A DNA stretch of 64,000 bases from Paragonimus skrjabini miyazakii (Eukaryota; Platyhelminthes; Trematoda; Plagiorchiida; Troglotrematidae): contig JTDE01000227.1 in the NCBI GenBank assembly GCA_014338405.1, forward strand, positions 250,351 through 314,350, in the 5' to 3' direction. A program made the translations under genes and the position numbers. The notes under the pieces were generated by a model. It did no database searches, had not been told where the DNA came from, and was given only the letters and a program-made list of their open reading frames with translations. This document shows positions 13,815 to 27,653 of this stretch, in pieces. Position 1 is the first letter of the stretch, and each line of letters begins with the position of its first letter.

Positions 13815-16105
13815 ATTACGAGACTGTCTTGTTCGAAAATAATTAAACTGGATTAGATAAGAAAAAACGCTGCATTCCATCGAAACACTTTAGAGCGAGG
13901 CTGGTAAGTTACCATCACTTCTACTAATGTTGAGTAGATTCTAGAGCGTCAAGGACCAATCATGATAATAGAAAAGATCAACTATGACTCATAAAATTTT
14001 AGCTAGGAAATGTACCATTTTCGCTGTCATCTGTTTTGCCGCATTGAATTGTAGCTGAGTTCTTCCGCTTAAATTCTGACCATTGTATTTGTGACGGCAC
14101 CACAAAGTAAGCTTAACTTGTTCAAGCTGTGTGATAGCTTCATGTGAATTTTCAATCCTCAATCACCCTCCGCTGCCTTGGGTTTAATAGGCGACCTACC
14201 ATGTTCCTTCAAACCTATTCATCAGTACGGATCGAAACGATCAATGTTGAAATATACCATAGGAGTATATGTGGAATTTAAACTCGGATGTAAGGCAGAA
14301 TATTTTTCCTTACGAAGGAAAGATTCACCAAAGACACAGGCAACAGTCCCCATCAATAATAACTCTGTGTATACGCGCGTACATGCGCAAATCTTCGTGC
14401 ATTAGAAATCTGTGCTTTAGCAAGTTAGCATGCTCCATTCATATAGAAACGTTCAATACCTCAAAGCTCGAAGTTTTCTTTTGGTCTAGTCCAAGTTTCA
14501 CGGAGCTCTTGTTTAAGCTTGTAAATAATGCGCCCTTTTGCATAACAGATAACAGGCGTTCGTTACTGGATAACTCTGTGAATCAGTTGTGTAATAAAAA
14601 GATTCCACCCCAAATCAAAACACTGTTTTCTTTACCAGTTTATTATCTATTTAACGAAAACCAACAAAGCATTCAGAAGATTTTTTTAAGGAGGGAATTA
14701 TATTGTATTCTTTGTACGCTCACTATAGTCAGCTGCATGGAAGGTATAGTTCCAAAGGAAGGAACGCTATATATCTGAAGATATTGCCTGAATTACCCAT
14801 GTTTGTTAGACTGACGATATTCCACCTCCCATGAATGAACATCGATGTTTTGTTCTTCACCTCTCTTCCTGTATCGAATTATAACCTTTTTTTGTAGACC
14901 GTCTGATCACTGGACACCCTGACTGCATTTTGCGGTTGATAGTCTGGACATGAATTGTTCCTACCTTTTTACATCAGGCCTATTCAGAACCGGACGATCT
15001 AAACGCCGAATGACCGCCAGATGAAAGAAGTGTTTTCCAAAGTGCTTCGAATGGGAAGCGGAGAATAGGGTAGGTCTAACGAGGTATAGGGCGAACATAA
15101 AGAATTACCGATCTCGGTTCCGATGACAGAACAAGGTGTGTGAATGTTTTTGAATGTCAAAAGAGTTTAGCTGACGAAAATAGCTACAGCAAGACCATGT
15201 CTGCTATAAATTATACGTATTCAACAGGAGATCTACGTACAATGCAATCTACCAAAAGACTTAAACTTTGTAACCAAACCCAGCGATAGTTTAGTAACAT
15301 GTACCTTGTATTACTTATCAGTTAATTCTCAGACTGGCCAGTAGATAGACAAAATGGACCGTCATCTCTGCTGCAAATGGCGGAACACATCTTAAACGTT
15401 AAAGCTATCTAACTGAAACGTGACCACGGCGCCAAGAAGGCAAACTCTGATAATGGATGGAGACATTCTGACAATCAATTTCTTTCTCGGTGTCCTTTAT
15501 AGTGGCGTTCGTCATACACTGCCAAAACAGGCTAAGGTACAATGTATCTAGCTGTATCATTTTTTGTTGATTTTGATTAGTTATACTTCATTCCCTTAAT
15601 TTTGTTTACTGACCACGTAGTTTGTGTCAAAGAACAGTTAATCAATCCATCAAATCGTCCGTTTTTGTTCCAAAGAATTAAAAAGAGAAAATAACCAAAG
15701 CAACGGGCCGAAAGAAATCCTATTCTTTAACCTCATAACTCATGGACAAATGGCTGGATAGTACAAACAGTTAGAAGTCAACAGCCACCCGGACTTTGAT
15801 AGTAAAAATTATAATCCCTTCTCACAAAACTCATTCGACATATATATCGACCACATTTGTTTCTCTGACAAATCTGACGTTTTTTATCCATTCAAACGAT
15901 CCTATTAAAAACGCATCTTAAAACAGTTTACTTTTCATGAGACGAAGTAACAGGAGCCAAGTCAGCGTGTTTGAACTGTTTTATAAAAAGTATGCAAACT
16001 GCCGTCAACATATACACATTTCCATTATACTACTAATGACCTGTATGATTTAAGCGTGCAGCTTTTGCTTAACATGACTTTTACACTGATAACTAACTGC
16101 AGTAA
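13815..16105. other. No recognisable gene
   Basis: Includes a 169-codon plus-strand frame (14269-14778), long for this DNA but with no domain, no start context and no splice support. I treat it as chance or decayed sequence. Confidence 0.45.
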
Positions 16106-16447
16106 CTGATGAGTAGTAGGGGACTTTTCAGGAGGCAACCATGTTTACGACTGTGCCATTGACCTCACATTAGGCACGACCGAATTATCATATATGAACG
16201 CTCAACCACTTTCGCTTGTGAATAAAGATCAGGTTGTCCGATTGTCTCCAGGGGAGACATAGTTATTGGCGGTTACCTCATGAATAGCGTGGCCGGGCTT
16301 CTAATCCTGGCACTGGCAAGTATATGCACAACTGACGAGCTCTAATGAGAATGAAACTCCGGTCTAGTGCTTCTTTTCAAAAGGAGTCGACTGGAAAGTC
16401 TATGGGAGTGTGATATCTGCAATCAATTCTGGATGCTATTCAATCTA
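16106..16447. repeat. Family 1 foldback repeat (inverted arms)
   Basis: The left arm in reverse begins with the family's 3' terminus (CTGATGAGTAGTAGGGGACTT) and jumps by an internal deletion to GGCAACCATGTTTACGAC, TTGACCTCACATTAGGCACG and GTCTCCAGGGGAGACAT. The right arm forward starts at CGGTTACCTCATGAATAGCG, runs through CGGGCTTCTAATCCTGG and GAGTCGACTGGAAAGTCTAT, and ends near 16447. The junction is at about 16266. Confidence 0.75.
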
Positions 16448-17444
16448 TATCACAATTACAGTAAGTTTAAATCGAACACGTAAATCATCAACCCGAGTTG
16501 CCAACACCACCGCTATCCTCACGACTCAAACATATTTTATTAAATTACCATCATAACGTGGTAAACAAACTGTCGAGTGATTGTGAACGAAATACTCCTA
16601 GTTGTGCATGTCAAAATTGTTTGACAGTATTCGCAAACAACGAGGTTGAACCATCAAAAACCGTTATAAACCAATTGCTATGAACGCATAGTGTGATGAG
16701 CCGATTTCGCTTAACCGCGGATTAAGTGAAACTCAACTAGCTAGTTCGAACCAAAAGATGCACTCTTCGTATCAACCAAGTTGGTCTCACAATTTGCACT
16801 GAAGCAAGTACAGGTCTACATCTGAACAAGTAGTGCATGACTGTTTGTGTGCCTCAGGAAAAAAAATGTTTCGCACCCAAGTAAACTCATAAATTGAAAT
16901 CGCTTACGTGAAGTGCTCATGGTTATTACACGCAGTTCACTACCATGTTCTCCACAGATTGGTCGTTTCGGGTCATCAGATAATTTTCACATATTGAGAT
17001 TTTCAGTTTCTATATAAACACATTAACTTGCTAGAGGACTTGAAAAAAGTAATTGCCACCCCTACTGACCCTGATGACTGCGTTACTCTTAGTGCTATTG
17101 TTACTGGGTAGCTACAGAAACATTCGAGGTATGTTCATTTGAAACCAATATATTTCACCGCTTTTGTATATATAACAATTGGATTTACACTGGGCTAATA
17201 AGGAATATTAGCAACATCGTGTACAGTTCAACAGCAACTTTCGTACGCATTTTATTATTGTTAACGTCGGTAAATTTTTGCGTTTGTTGTTCGTACTAAC
17301 GTTGTCAACACTGTTCAAAACGTGGTGCATTCCTCGGTATTGTTAAAAGGGGGGCGAAAAGTGATGCAGCTAGCGTGTAATTAATTCGTAATACCGTCGT
17401 TGATGATAGTATGTTTGTATAAATGTCATAATATCTTGTAATAT
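16448..17444. other. No recognisable gene
   Basis: AT-rich sequence without clear repeats or motifs. Confidence 0.5.
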
Positions 17445-17515
17445 TTGAAATCATCATCATCATCATAGACAGCAATACATCAGTGGTCCACACTGATGCT
17501 TAACTGCCACACATA
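17445..17515 (-). mobile_element. RTE-family 3' tail fragment (LINE or SINE end)
   Basis: Read on the minus strand: GTGGCAGTTAAGCATCAGTG, then ACCACTGATGTATTGCTGTC and TATGATGATGATGATGAT. This matches the ends at 57.88-57.92, 49.09-49.15 and 56.16-56.23 kb. Sequence beyond 17515 could be the body of a SINE but shows no clear A/B boxes. The ATC/GAT run at 17449-17466 is thus an element tail and not an independent microsatellite. Confidence 0.6.
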
Positions 17516-18721
17516 TTTGAAACCGTCTGATGCAATTCCTCATCACTCACGTACCTCTCCACATTGTCCGATACTCTGTTTACCTGGAAGGCATGCAGTG
17601 CACCACAACGTGGCTCATATGTTTTGAGAATCAATAAAAATAATTAACTAATCTGTGCATGCGAACTAATATAGGTGTTTGATCTTTGAAAGGAGAAAAA
17701 AGATTTCAGTGACACATCAAGCTTTCTTGATAATAGTTGTCGAAGTTCACTTATGTAAAGTACTTTATCCTAGTGAGTCTGACATGCAACATACTTGACA
17801 GAACTTTGGTTCTCGACCGTGTAACTTTACTACCGGAAAGTAAAGCATGCATTATCCATTCATAACATAGAGCGTTAAGCTCCTCAGTAGTTGCCTGGAT
17901 GAATTGTCCATGAAGGTTCTGTTTATGGGCTGCTTGACAGATTATCAACGATTACCGCTGAACCATAATCAGACAGTTTGCCAAATATCTTCGTTTCCAA
18001 AACACTTATTCAATTGTGCAGTCAAAAACGATGTCACAGATCAACCTGGACCTCATTTGCAAAATTATCGGCGAACACTCAACCTACTCCTGAAGTCAAT
18101 CTACCGCTCAAACTGATAAACACTGTCCTTCATTCCAGAAGCAGACTTAAATATATTTTGCTGCTCTACATTCTAAAGCCTTTTGAATTATTTAAGTGGT
18201 TTGTTACAATAATGCAAGACTTCTGTTGTTTTGAAAAGCCCGCTCACAATTAAACTTGAGTAATTTGTGTTATTATGACAATTTGAGGATGTTAACGCCC
18301 CTTATCTTTGTAATAATGCGTATAGCCAAATTCTGCCTCCAGCTTGTTCATATGAAGTCACAGGCTTTCTTTACTCGCAGAATAATGAATCTATGTGCAT
18401 TGTCACTTTATTACAGTTCGAAAAACTAAGTAACTTTTTCATACAAATTTATTCTTCTATATCTCTCTACGTCAGTTAAAAAAACTTCCTTTCATAGCGA
18501 TTTTCTTTGTACTAATAGAATAACTGGACAACCACTCATTTTTGGAAGTTTCAAGGTTGTGCTTTAGCTACACATTGGGTTGTCCAACCTCGATGAAATA
18601 ACACAGTGTGATATTCCAAACAGTTTATTTAGTTCACCGTATTGTCATGCCTTGAGGGAAAAGCAGAAGTACACAGTTTACAGGTAGAACTAACGCAGTT
18701 CAAACGAGATAATTAAAACAA
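17516..18721. other. No recognisable gene
   Basis: Two overlapping plus-strand frames at 17.9-18.25 kb have no motif and no start or splice support. The first 120 bases may belong to the element whose tail is at 17445-17515. Confidence 0.45.
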
Positions 18722-19040
18722 CTGATATGCAGGAATTTACGGGAAAACCTCAATTTAATGGCAACCACAGTTATTTGCAGTTGCTACATTACTGCAGACT
18801 TTCCGGGAGGTTTGCAAGTGATATTTCCATCATACTTAATGGGAGGTCGGTGATGCTTTGGTTCACGTGGTTGCCGCAGGACGGCATGGTCACAGTTTTA
18901 ACCCCAGCTCTGGTAAGAATAAGCGTAACGGGCGAACTCTAACAAGAGCAAAACACGAATTTATTACTTTCTTTCAAAAGGAGCTGACTGAAAAGTCTAC
19001 TGGAATACGATACCAACAGTCAGCTATGATTGGAGTTTAA
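18722..19040. repeat. Family 1 foldback repeat (inverted arms)
   Basis: The left arm in reverse includes AATTTAATGGCAACCACAGT and TTACTGCAGACTTTCCGGG. The right arm, forward from about 18858, has GTGGTTGCCGCAGGACGGC, GGCGAACTCTAACAAGAGC, AAAGGAGCTGACTGAAAAGTC and TCAGCTATGATTGGAG. It is more diverged than the copies at 16.1 or 52.2 kb. Confidence 0.6.
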
Positions 19041-19873
19041 CTTTTCCAGACTAAACGACCCTACTACTCACAAAGCTATAAGTTCGGTACAAGTCTCGAT
19101 ATGGAGTACCACAATATGATAATTGTTGTCAAAATTCTACAACCCGTTCCATTTTATACAGTTTAGTTATTGTAATTCTGTTTTATCAGCTTGCGAAATA
19201 ATTAATGTGATAGTGTTTCTAAGCAAAAACTACAAACCTCGAACTTATTCAATGAAAGAATCCGAAGTATGGACTGAAAACTCTTGGATTATAAGAGTCT
19301 CCCATTCGTAGAAGAGTCCACTTGTGGTTAGTCCCTCCAGGTGTCTCTATAAAACAGGACTTGTGTATATAGGAAATGAGCCGAGAAATGAGCCGAGGAA
19401 ACGTGGATCACGATAGGCCTACTCCAGTCAATATCATGTTTACACACAGTTCATTGTAAAATTAAACATTTCGCGTGGCAGTAACACAACACAAATAGCA
19501 ATTATTTTTTCTATCGTTTTCTCACATGCTGCCTTATCTAAGTTATGTTACATATTTTACTGGTTGTCACTAGTTAGCTGATAACAAGTACTATTGAAAA
19601 TAAAACTTTTTAGTGCGATTTTATAACAATGAACCATTGGTTTAAACAACGAAATATTTGGCATTCGTTTACCGACAAGATTTTCTTACGGATGGCAATT
19701 GTTAGCTACCTTGCCTGGTGGTCACATGCATGTGTCTCATCCAAAATCGGTAAAATATACTCGACAACTGAATTTTAGTCTATGTGCCAGAACTGTCAGC
19801 AAGCGCTGGTTTCTTCAGTTAACGTTGTACTAAAAATTGTTTAACTAAAACAGAAGGTAATAATTTTTTACAG

Positions 19874-20022
19874 CTGAGGAATGTACCACTTCGACCAAAA
19901 AAGATATTGGCCAATTTACAACGCCAGATTTGTCTGTGTATGCTAATAAACCAGTAGACTGTGCCTGGGTCATCGCAATGGAACCTCCCTATCGTCCGTT
20001 GGTTGAGTTCGGACGTTTCGAA
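19874..20022 (+). CDS. CUB-domain gene, exon encoding the first half of CUB domain A
   Basis: A strong acceptor (TTTTTTACAG) and donor (GTAAGT) flank 149 bases. Two bases complete a codon split with an unseen upstream exon (phase 1), then 49 codons end in phase 0. The peptide starts EECTTS, has IGQFTTPDLSVYANKP in place of the usual G-x-I-x-SPNYPxxYP, the CxW motif (DCAWVI) and ends VEFGRFE, matching the F-x-x-F-x-L-E end of a CUB first half. CUB domains are extracellular beta-sandwiches found in secreted or membrane proteins such as tolloid, neuropilin and cubilin. The next exon, 12.8 kb away, starts in phase 0 with exactly the missing second half. No stop occurs in frame. The 5' end of the gene is not visible to me in the window. 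Confidence 0.82.
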
Positions 20023-23000
20023 GTAAGTCATGTTTTAACGTACGACCACATGCCTCATGAAAGTTTAATTGATTAATTACATTGTAGGTGTTGAAGAAAT
20101 ATACCTCAAATACCTCTCATGCTTTACCATATCTGTTTACTGGGTAAACGCCTGGACTGCTAGTCTGTTGCCTGCGCATAGCTTAGTGCTTTGATTACCC
20201 GGCAAGTGTAATTTCGAGGAGACTAAACTTGATCGAATCGCCTGCCCGCCACCTAGCCGGTGACCAGTTGGAACGGCCGCTTGTAAATATATCTTCAACC
20301 ATGACGCGCGGTAGAATCCCCATTGTTTACAGGCTAACAACAAACGATTGATCGATTTCAGCACATGAGAAAGGAAACCGCAACGACCAAGAATGGTCTC
20401 TTGTACCATCCTGTGATCATGTGGTATAACGGATAACCATCCGGGCTAATGTTATGTAATAGTCTACCTTCCCGATATTTACTGACGCACCGTACATGAG
20501 AGAACGCCGTCTTTAGAAAGTGGCAGTCCAGTGAATAGTCCAGTTACGATGCAATCTTCTGGGAACCAAGGTCCGTAGGTAGCCGAGATGATCAACCAGT
20601 TTTCAGCGGTCGTAGACGAGGTCATTCGGAAAGCCTAGAGAATATATTTTGAAATCGTGCTACGGCGCATGTAACGTGGATTGCCGTTAGCTTAACCTAT
20701 TGGTCAAGATTTCAGCAAACAGATTACGCGATCTTGGTGGCGTGGTCTAGGAAGAGTCACAGTTATCAAAGCACAACCGGTTCATTAGGCCCCATGTGGT
20801 CGCATTTCGTAACGACAAAGTTGCCATAATATTTTTGGAGTAATAGGTGATTCGAATGAGACCTAATTTCAAAAATCTGCCACACTACTTACAAGCAGTG
20901 GTGGGTAATTACTGGAGCCAGGTAGCCTAAAATAGCAGTACTGGAAAATATAGGACCAACTGTCTTAATGCGGACTTCAGATTGGTAATCCATGCTACCG
21001 GCTGTCGAATGGACTTAAAATCAAACTGCGATCTCCGCAGTGTTGAGTGATTTATCGTCTCTCGTATTACACTTCTTGGATTGGGATTATTCACTCATGT
21101 AGTCCCTGATGTTTGCCTATTGGTCATTCTTAGTTCCCTGGAAAGTTATACCACAGTTATGTGAGCAACTTGGCGTTAATTACCGCCTTTACTCTGTTTA
21201 ATATCTCAATAAAACAAGACACTTTTCCTTCGGATGCTTGAATCCCGGCTGTGTTATCACACCGATGCACTGAGGAGCCGCTGATTTTGCGAAATTGTTT
21301 CTTTTTATTTGTTTAACAAACCCAAAATACTGTTACAGCTTGGTTCTTATCGCATAATCCATAATCCATCGCATAATTTCCATTGCCATTGTTAAATATC
21401 ATGCAACTTTTCAGATTTGACAACCAGCTTGTTTAAAGTGATCATGCTCTCATTATTCTGGTTTAGTTTTTCACCGCGTACTCTTTTTTCAATGAAATGT
21501 GATTTGATGTGTTCAGGATAAACGATATATAGTAGTAACAGCAGTAATGATAGGTTATCCTAAGTTCAGAATTCCTGTTTGCTTTATTCAAACTTGGTAG
21601 TTTGTTGTTAATGGCATACTGGTCACAAGTCGTGTGTATACAGGTGAAATGAATCTATACTATTGGCCCACTGGTAGATCATGTTCTTTTACCTATTATC
21701 CAAACTGTTTTGTAAATCAATGTATGCAATGTAACGACCATTATGCGCATGATTATTTTATACAAGTCATCATTCTGGGGAAAAAATGACACATAATCTG
21801 TGGTCTCGTTACCAAAATCGAAACGATTATTCCAAATGAAATAAGCAAATCGTTTGTGTAGTTGTAACTGTTTTTGCGATACACGCAATTAAGTAGATGA
21901 CATAGGAGGCAAGCCTAGATAGTGGACAAATCATTTAGCTATCACCGTGGTGACAAAAATCGACTAACCAAATGTTGAATGATATACGACAGGTTATCAA
22001 ATGGGTCAGGTGCAAAACACGTATGTCAGAGCGCAAATCTGACGCTGTAAGTATGAGTTGTGCACGATAACTACGTTGTTCTACAATCATCCTCAAACCG
22101 TTGGTTTGTAGTGATCGGTTTGGTACCTGTTTGAAAGATATAGATGGCATGTGTTAGACTCTAACCTGCAATCTTCGTGTACACCAAACCGAAGAGTCTG
22201 ATGAACATCGAATGCGACAGGACAATGAGCCAAATTAGCTTAGCTTGCAATAATTTGAATTCAATGTACGCGGAAAGTACATTACATAACCAATTTAAAA
22301 TAATAGTGGACTCGAGAATGGAAATTTCGAAGAACCTGACTCTGTGTGATGCTTTACTTGACTGATACTGACAGATTTGTGAAGAAGTGTTGAACCTTAA
22401 TGTATGGTTAACGCATATGAATGTCAGATTCACAGGCGCAAATGACGCTTGATCGCGCGAACGATAGGCTGGTTTTTCCGTACCTAAGATAAGTGAACCT
22501 TCGATCAATCCATTTGTTGTTCACAAATGCTTTTTATCTCGAGTTGGGTAAAGTGAAAACGTGTCGGAAGAATGTTTCACACATCAAAAAGGGTAAAGTT
22601 GCACTTGAGAAATTCATCCTGAGTTCAAAAATAACATCAAATACAAAAGTGAATTAAGATGGTCGGAAGAAAATTAAACCGGGGGGTTTTGAATCTAACA
22701 GTGAAGAAACAAAAATAGTAAAACAGATCACATTCCGTCGTTAAACGACGGCTGAAAAAATTATATTCAAAATTCAGTGAACTTTCAGATATCTGTAATA
22801 TCACAAATACTTACTCTTGTGTGCCGGCATGCAGGAGTTTGTGTGTAAGTTAACACATACTTAAAAGTGAAAATCATACTGCTATTCGCCCATATCTTTC
22901 CTTCAAAACGCTTGCGTTTTTTAACGAGGATCCCTTGATGGTGGTTCATTATTAGTTAACTGGTGATTGCGTTTGAAAAAACTGAAAGAACAGGAGTTTG

Positions 23001-26000
23001 GTTGACACATGTGATCATCTTAACCAGATTGTTCGATAAACTATGGTTCCAGAAGAACAATGTTGTAAATATAGCCACATCTGACATTGTAACACCAGAT
23101 TTTGTTGTTCCAAAGTGAACAACTTAAGACGAGAATTCCAAACCTAAAACTAAACTCAATTCATCGGTTACAGAAGAGCAGGAATGAGACCTAAACCGGC
23201 ACTCTTCGTGTGAGGATTCGAAATCCCAAGTGACTGGGTTATCAGTCTTTTAAGCACCTCTTGAGACGAGATGGGTAAGACACTTGAAAGCAATTCTCTG
23301 GTTAGATGAACATGGTCCACCATATAACTGTGTGTATTGACAATTAACGTGAGTGTGGATGTTTTCTAACTCAACATCAGCTTGATCAACGTACCTCGAC
23401 TGCTTTCATTCTTACTTGAGCACTTAGGTAAGAAGAACCGAGCTAAGACTGCTCCATTTTTATATTAAAGGTTTGCGATTACTGAGGATAAGTGATAAGT
23501 AATCTGTGAGTGGATTCATTACGACTTGTCTGTCACTTTGTCGGATGTAGCTCTCGTAGTCGGATAGACTTTCTGGGCAGCCAATTCTGACAAGTTATTG
23601 GTAATTAATTTGTTGCTTAGTCTTTTGGATGAAATGTGAGATCTTCGTACGACAGCGTAGTATTTATCACGTTCTTGTCGACTGGAGGTAACGAGAAGTA
23701 ACCTAGGTATCATTCTATACAAAACAGGCAATCTGATCATTGCGGACGAGTGAACGGTTGCATCTGCTTTTTCAATTGTGCTCATTGTGAGGTTGACTGC
23801 ACAACCGTCATATTTGTTGTCGTAGGCTGTCGCCCGAAGCACAGTCGTGGTAAAATTCCGTACTACTTATGAGATCCCACAAAGCGTAACTTGAATATAG
23901 TGCTTCTTTTTTAACTAGAACGGATAAAAATTAAAGTTAGATGCCAATGCTGCAATCAAGTGTGTGGTTCTCGTTAAAAAACTACAAAACAGTGGAGATA
24001 TTCCAGAGGTTCTGTTCTTTCGTTAACCAAACATCAATTGGATTGCCATCAGTTTACACAAATCAGAGCTGGGGAGTTTGATCGCTTAATAACAAATCTT
24101 GGAGAAGACGGAAAGACATCTGCCGGTTACTTTCCGCTACGTCTGATTTGTTTACCTTCATGTTTTATTTGCCAATAATATTTTGTACCCTCCGAGTTAG
24201 CGGTTGACACCCGAAATGACTATGATGCATAATCCTAACATCAAAGCAGCTTCGGTGTTCATTGTGTAGACTCTTATACATAAATTTTAAAAGCATTTAT
24301 GATTACCAAATTTGTTCAATATTATCCGGATTAGCATCATCATTTTAAAAAACAGACTTGTTTAGGAAAAGCGAATTCCAGAAGAAGCGTTCAGCGAAGT
24401 AGATCCATTAATCACGTGTCCATTATCTTCGTATCCATCATTCAGTATGAGCTGTCAGTACATTAATTAATCGGTGCTTCACACAACATTAGCCGATATC
24501 GATCAGTCACACACACAGAAAGACCTAGGCTAAAACTAACTTAGTGCATCAAGCACAAACAAATTTCAGAACACACCCACACACAGTCATCAATCTTCCG
24601 GCGCCTTCAAGCTGCAATACAGTCAACATTCAGGTTACGAATAGTTCCAACTGAAAGAGGGAATCGTCAGCGGGCGCGTGCCGTTCCACACTTACAATTT
24701 ACGCTCAAGTGGACAAACCTCTTAGCGGAATAAACTTCATGCTTAAAAAAGAGCGAGTGAGTACAGTGAATTCTTGTAAGTTTTTGAAAAATATATTGTA
24801 GAAAATCCCTGAGCAACTAACGAAGGTTGTATAATGAACCTACCGAAGGTATAGTGTAATTTATGGTACTGGATGTTTATTTCTGCACTTCCTGTACGAG
24901 AATTGTATGTTTGTTTAATAAACAACATGACTGTAAATTAAACTCCATTCAGCAATCAACAATCTAAATAAGAACTGATTGTAAATGTGCAATTTGGTAT
25001 GAAATTTTGGGCTGCCTTCAAGTTATTATCATAAATACAGCTGCCATGTCAATTTGTTTTGGTTATAAGGCATTTAGAGGTTAATAATCATTGAGTTTAT
25101 GATAAATTTTTCCTTTTTCGTAACGCCCATTGAAGTTGATAATCAGATAAAAGTGGTCAGCAAATGATTTTTAATCAATAAATCTAATTTACCAAGCTTA
25201 CGATCTGGTTGATTTGGAAATAAATTGATCTGAAGTACAACATGAATAGAACAGTGAAACAAAATTAATGAGCGAGCTTTATGGCTATACACGTTTATTT
25301 ATACGCTATTCAATGGATACAACAGAATAACCAGTTATGAAGTAAAAAACCCTGATAATTATGTAACTGAAAATTCAAAAATTTATCCAGCTGGGTTATT
25401 CAAAGGTCAGTCATTATAACCTTTTACATGAGACGGATGATCTTACAAACAAGCTTATATGAAGGCAACGTCGAGTATATGTTGCAGATCATCTAACAGG
25501 GTGACATGTCTACTTGTGTGTATGACAAAGTGCATATGCAAATACCCGGGAAACAGCGACAATTAATTTGGGAGAGGAAGGGAGAAATGTCATATATGGC
25601 TTAACATTGAGTTCAGGTCAGCTAGAAAAGATGTTCTAGCTGCTGCTGAAGCAAACTGCGTTAACCATATCTAAGGCTCGCCTTTATTTCGTCTAACCGT
25701 AAGCGTCTGTTTTAGACTGTAGCACTATGTGGTCGTAATCTTCAGTCTGCTACTCGCCGAGGTGTTATAACATTGTGTTATATCTGTCTCACCGCCGGCT
25801 AACTTCTTCACGGTGATAAACTGGTGACATTATCTGAAATGTGGCGCTGACATACATTTTGGACTATGATTAATTCCTTAGGTTGACACTTCCAGTGTGC
25901 GGGTCAATATCCATAAAGACTAAAACCAGTGGGTATAACAGTGATGGTTTTGAAGTAGTCGTTCTTTAACAGTTAGCTGGATAAAAGGCAATAGTTATCT

Positions 26001-27149
26001 AACTCAAACATAACGACCACTGAAGAAGTGGAAAAGAATGTTGATTACTCATATTAGGTCAGTATGTCTGTTTTGATAAAAGATAACATACGCTAGCTAG
26101 CCATACGATTTGTACACAAACACTTTAAAGTAACCCACTTGGTATAATGTAGTAACCAGAGTCGTCCCGGTTGCGTGAACATTATGGGCGAAAACTATTC
26201 AGTAAAGACCCTCCAGGAAATGAGCAGTCATTGCTGATGCCGATGGTTTAGGTCGGTTACTATATTACACTGGCGTATCGGTCTACACTTGCGCCATATG
26301 CTTCCCCATCAGTGTCGAGAAATTGTCGGAAATCCAGAACTTCGGCCATTGTCCTATCCTGCCAGTGTAGTCGAACCGACAACCACATGAATGTAATATT
26401 ACTAATAATATCTTGTCCCGGTTTTAATGAAGTTAATAACCGAAGAAAAAGTAGTGCACGGCTTGTGAACATTTAAACCACTGGCAGTTGGTCTCGTTAC
26501 AAAAGGATTGTTGGTTATAAATGCATTGAAGCTGCTCTTGTCTGATAAATCTAAACACGACGACAAGAACCAGTCATGATGGAGTGTTGGATTGTGATTA
26601 TTACGACGAAACATCACATAATGTTTCACTATGCGGACCATTCCTAAAAATGAACCTCCACAACAACAGGAAATAGGGAAAAAAGCTAAAACCTGAAGCC
26701 GGAAGATTCAATACGCCACGATTATAACTTTTCAACCAGGCCACAAAGTTCTTCACAGTTTTGCGTCACAGGAAGGCTAGGTGTTTTTTGACAAGTATTT
26801 AAAAATATTTAATTAAAGTAAAATAAAACTGTGAATATTTTTCATCACGAGACACAATATGTCAATAAGTTAACCAAAAAGGCCACGATGGCATTACTGA
26901 ATCAAACTGAGTATTAGAAACAAAAAATTGTCACTTCGGTCTAAAAGGTCATAATTATTCCGAATTCATTCCGTACCACATTTTCAAAATTTACAAATGG
27001 CCAAGTAACTTTGTCGGGATGGTGAGTTTCCCGGTCTTTTATCTTTTTTATGCCGTGGTAGAGGGTTGACCTGAGGGGTAACACTTGAAATCTGGGACTT
27101 GATAGTCAGAACAAGAGATAACAGGAAATTGTAATTTCTTGGGGACATC
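20023..27149. other. CUB gene intron, 5' part
   Basis: First 7 kb of the 12.8-kb intron inside CUB domain A. Apart from the dispersed repeat at 20.3 kb I see only AT-rich sequence and short frames without motifs (22161-22508 and 23519-23842, minus strand). Confidence 0.5.
20315..20392 (+). repeat. Short dispersed repeat shared with 5.8 kb
   Basis: Second copy of the repeat at 5755-5830. The surrounding block (20140-20420) is more GC-rich than its neighbours and reads open on the minus strand, but no protein motif is visible. Confidence 0.45.
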
Positions 27150-27280
27150 AACGAGTAGTCTAATTTATATAGATTGAACATCACCCACAATTGATCGCAG
27201 CTGTCGCATTCCCATAGACTTTCCAGTCGGCCGCTTTCGAAAAGAAGCACTAGACTCGAGTTTCGCTCTCATTAGTAGTC
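27150..27280 (-). repeat. Family 1 repeat, minus copy, 5'-truncated
   Basis: Reads GAACATCACCCACAATTGAT, CGCAGCTGTCGCATTCCCAT, AGACTTTCCAGTCGGCCGC and GAGTTTCGCTCTCATTAG in reverse orientation. It is nearly identical to the left arm at 52.2 kb, so it is young. It stops at the TAATTTAGTC tandem repeat. Confidence 0.75.
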
Positions 27281-27310
27281 TAATTTAGTCTAATTTAGTC
27301 TAATTTAGTC
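27277..27310 (+). repeat. Tandem repeat, unit TAATTTAGTC
   Basis: Three exact copies of the 10-base unit TAATTTAGTC (27281-27310) follow a partial unit. The related word AGTCTAATTT also occurs at 27157-27166, on the far side of the family 1 copy, so the tandem array begins exactly where that copy ends. Confidence 0.85.
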
Positions 27311-27653
27311 AGATGTTAGGAGTTTGCGTAACAAGAATTCACCTAAACTGCGACATTGATAGTTTATTTCCATTAACACTTCACAATAGCCTCTTGCAAA
27401 CTATTCCGTGCTTCCAGACAATAACGGGGATTTTCAACTAAATTAAAAAATTTATGGTTATAGTCAACTCTTGGGCGGTCAGATGGCTAATATTTCGGCA
27501 GTGCATCTTCTAACCGACAACGCCTTTTCTGGTATAGTGCAACGGTGTGACTAGTCAAAGCAATTGTGTCATATACCCACGAGATCGCGCCGCATTACCC
27601 ACACAGTAAACAATGTGACCGTTAGTAAACGCCCTGCATCCGAATATTGTCCT

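Noticed and set aside
14269..14778. 169-codon plus-strand open frame
   Set aside because: No start context, domain, splice support or motif; composition follows local AT-rich DNA.
18727..19040. Two overlapping plus-strand frames
   Set aside because: They lie entirely within a family 1 foldback repeat.
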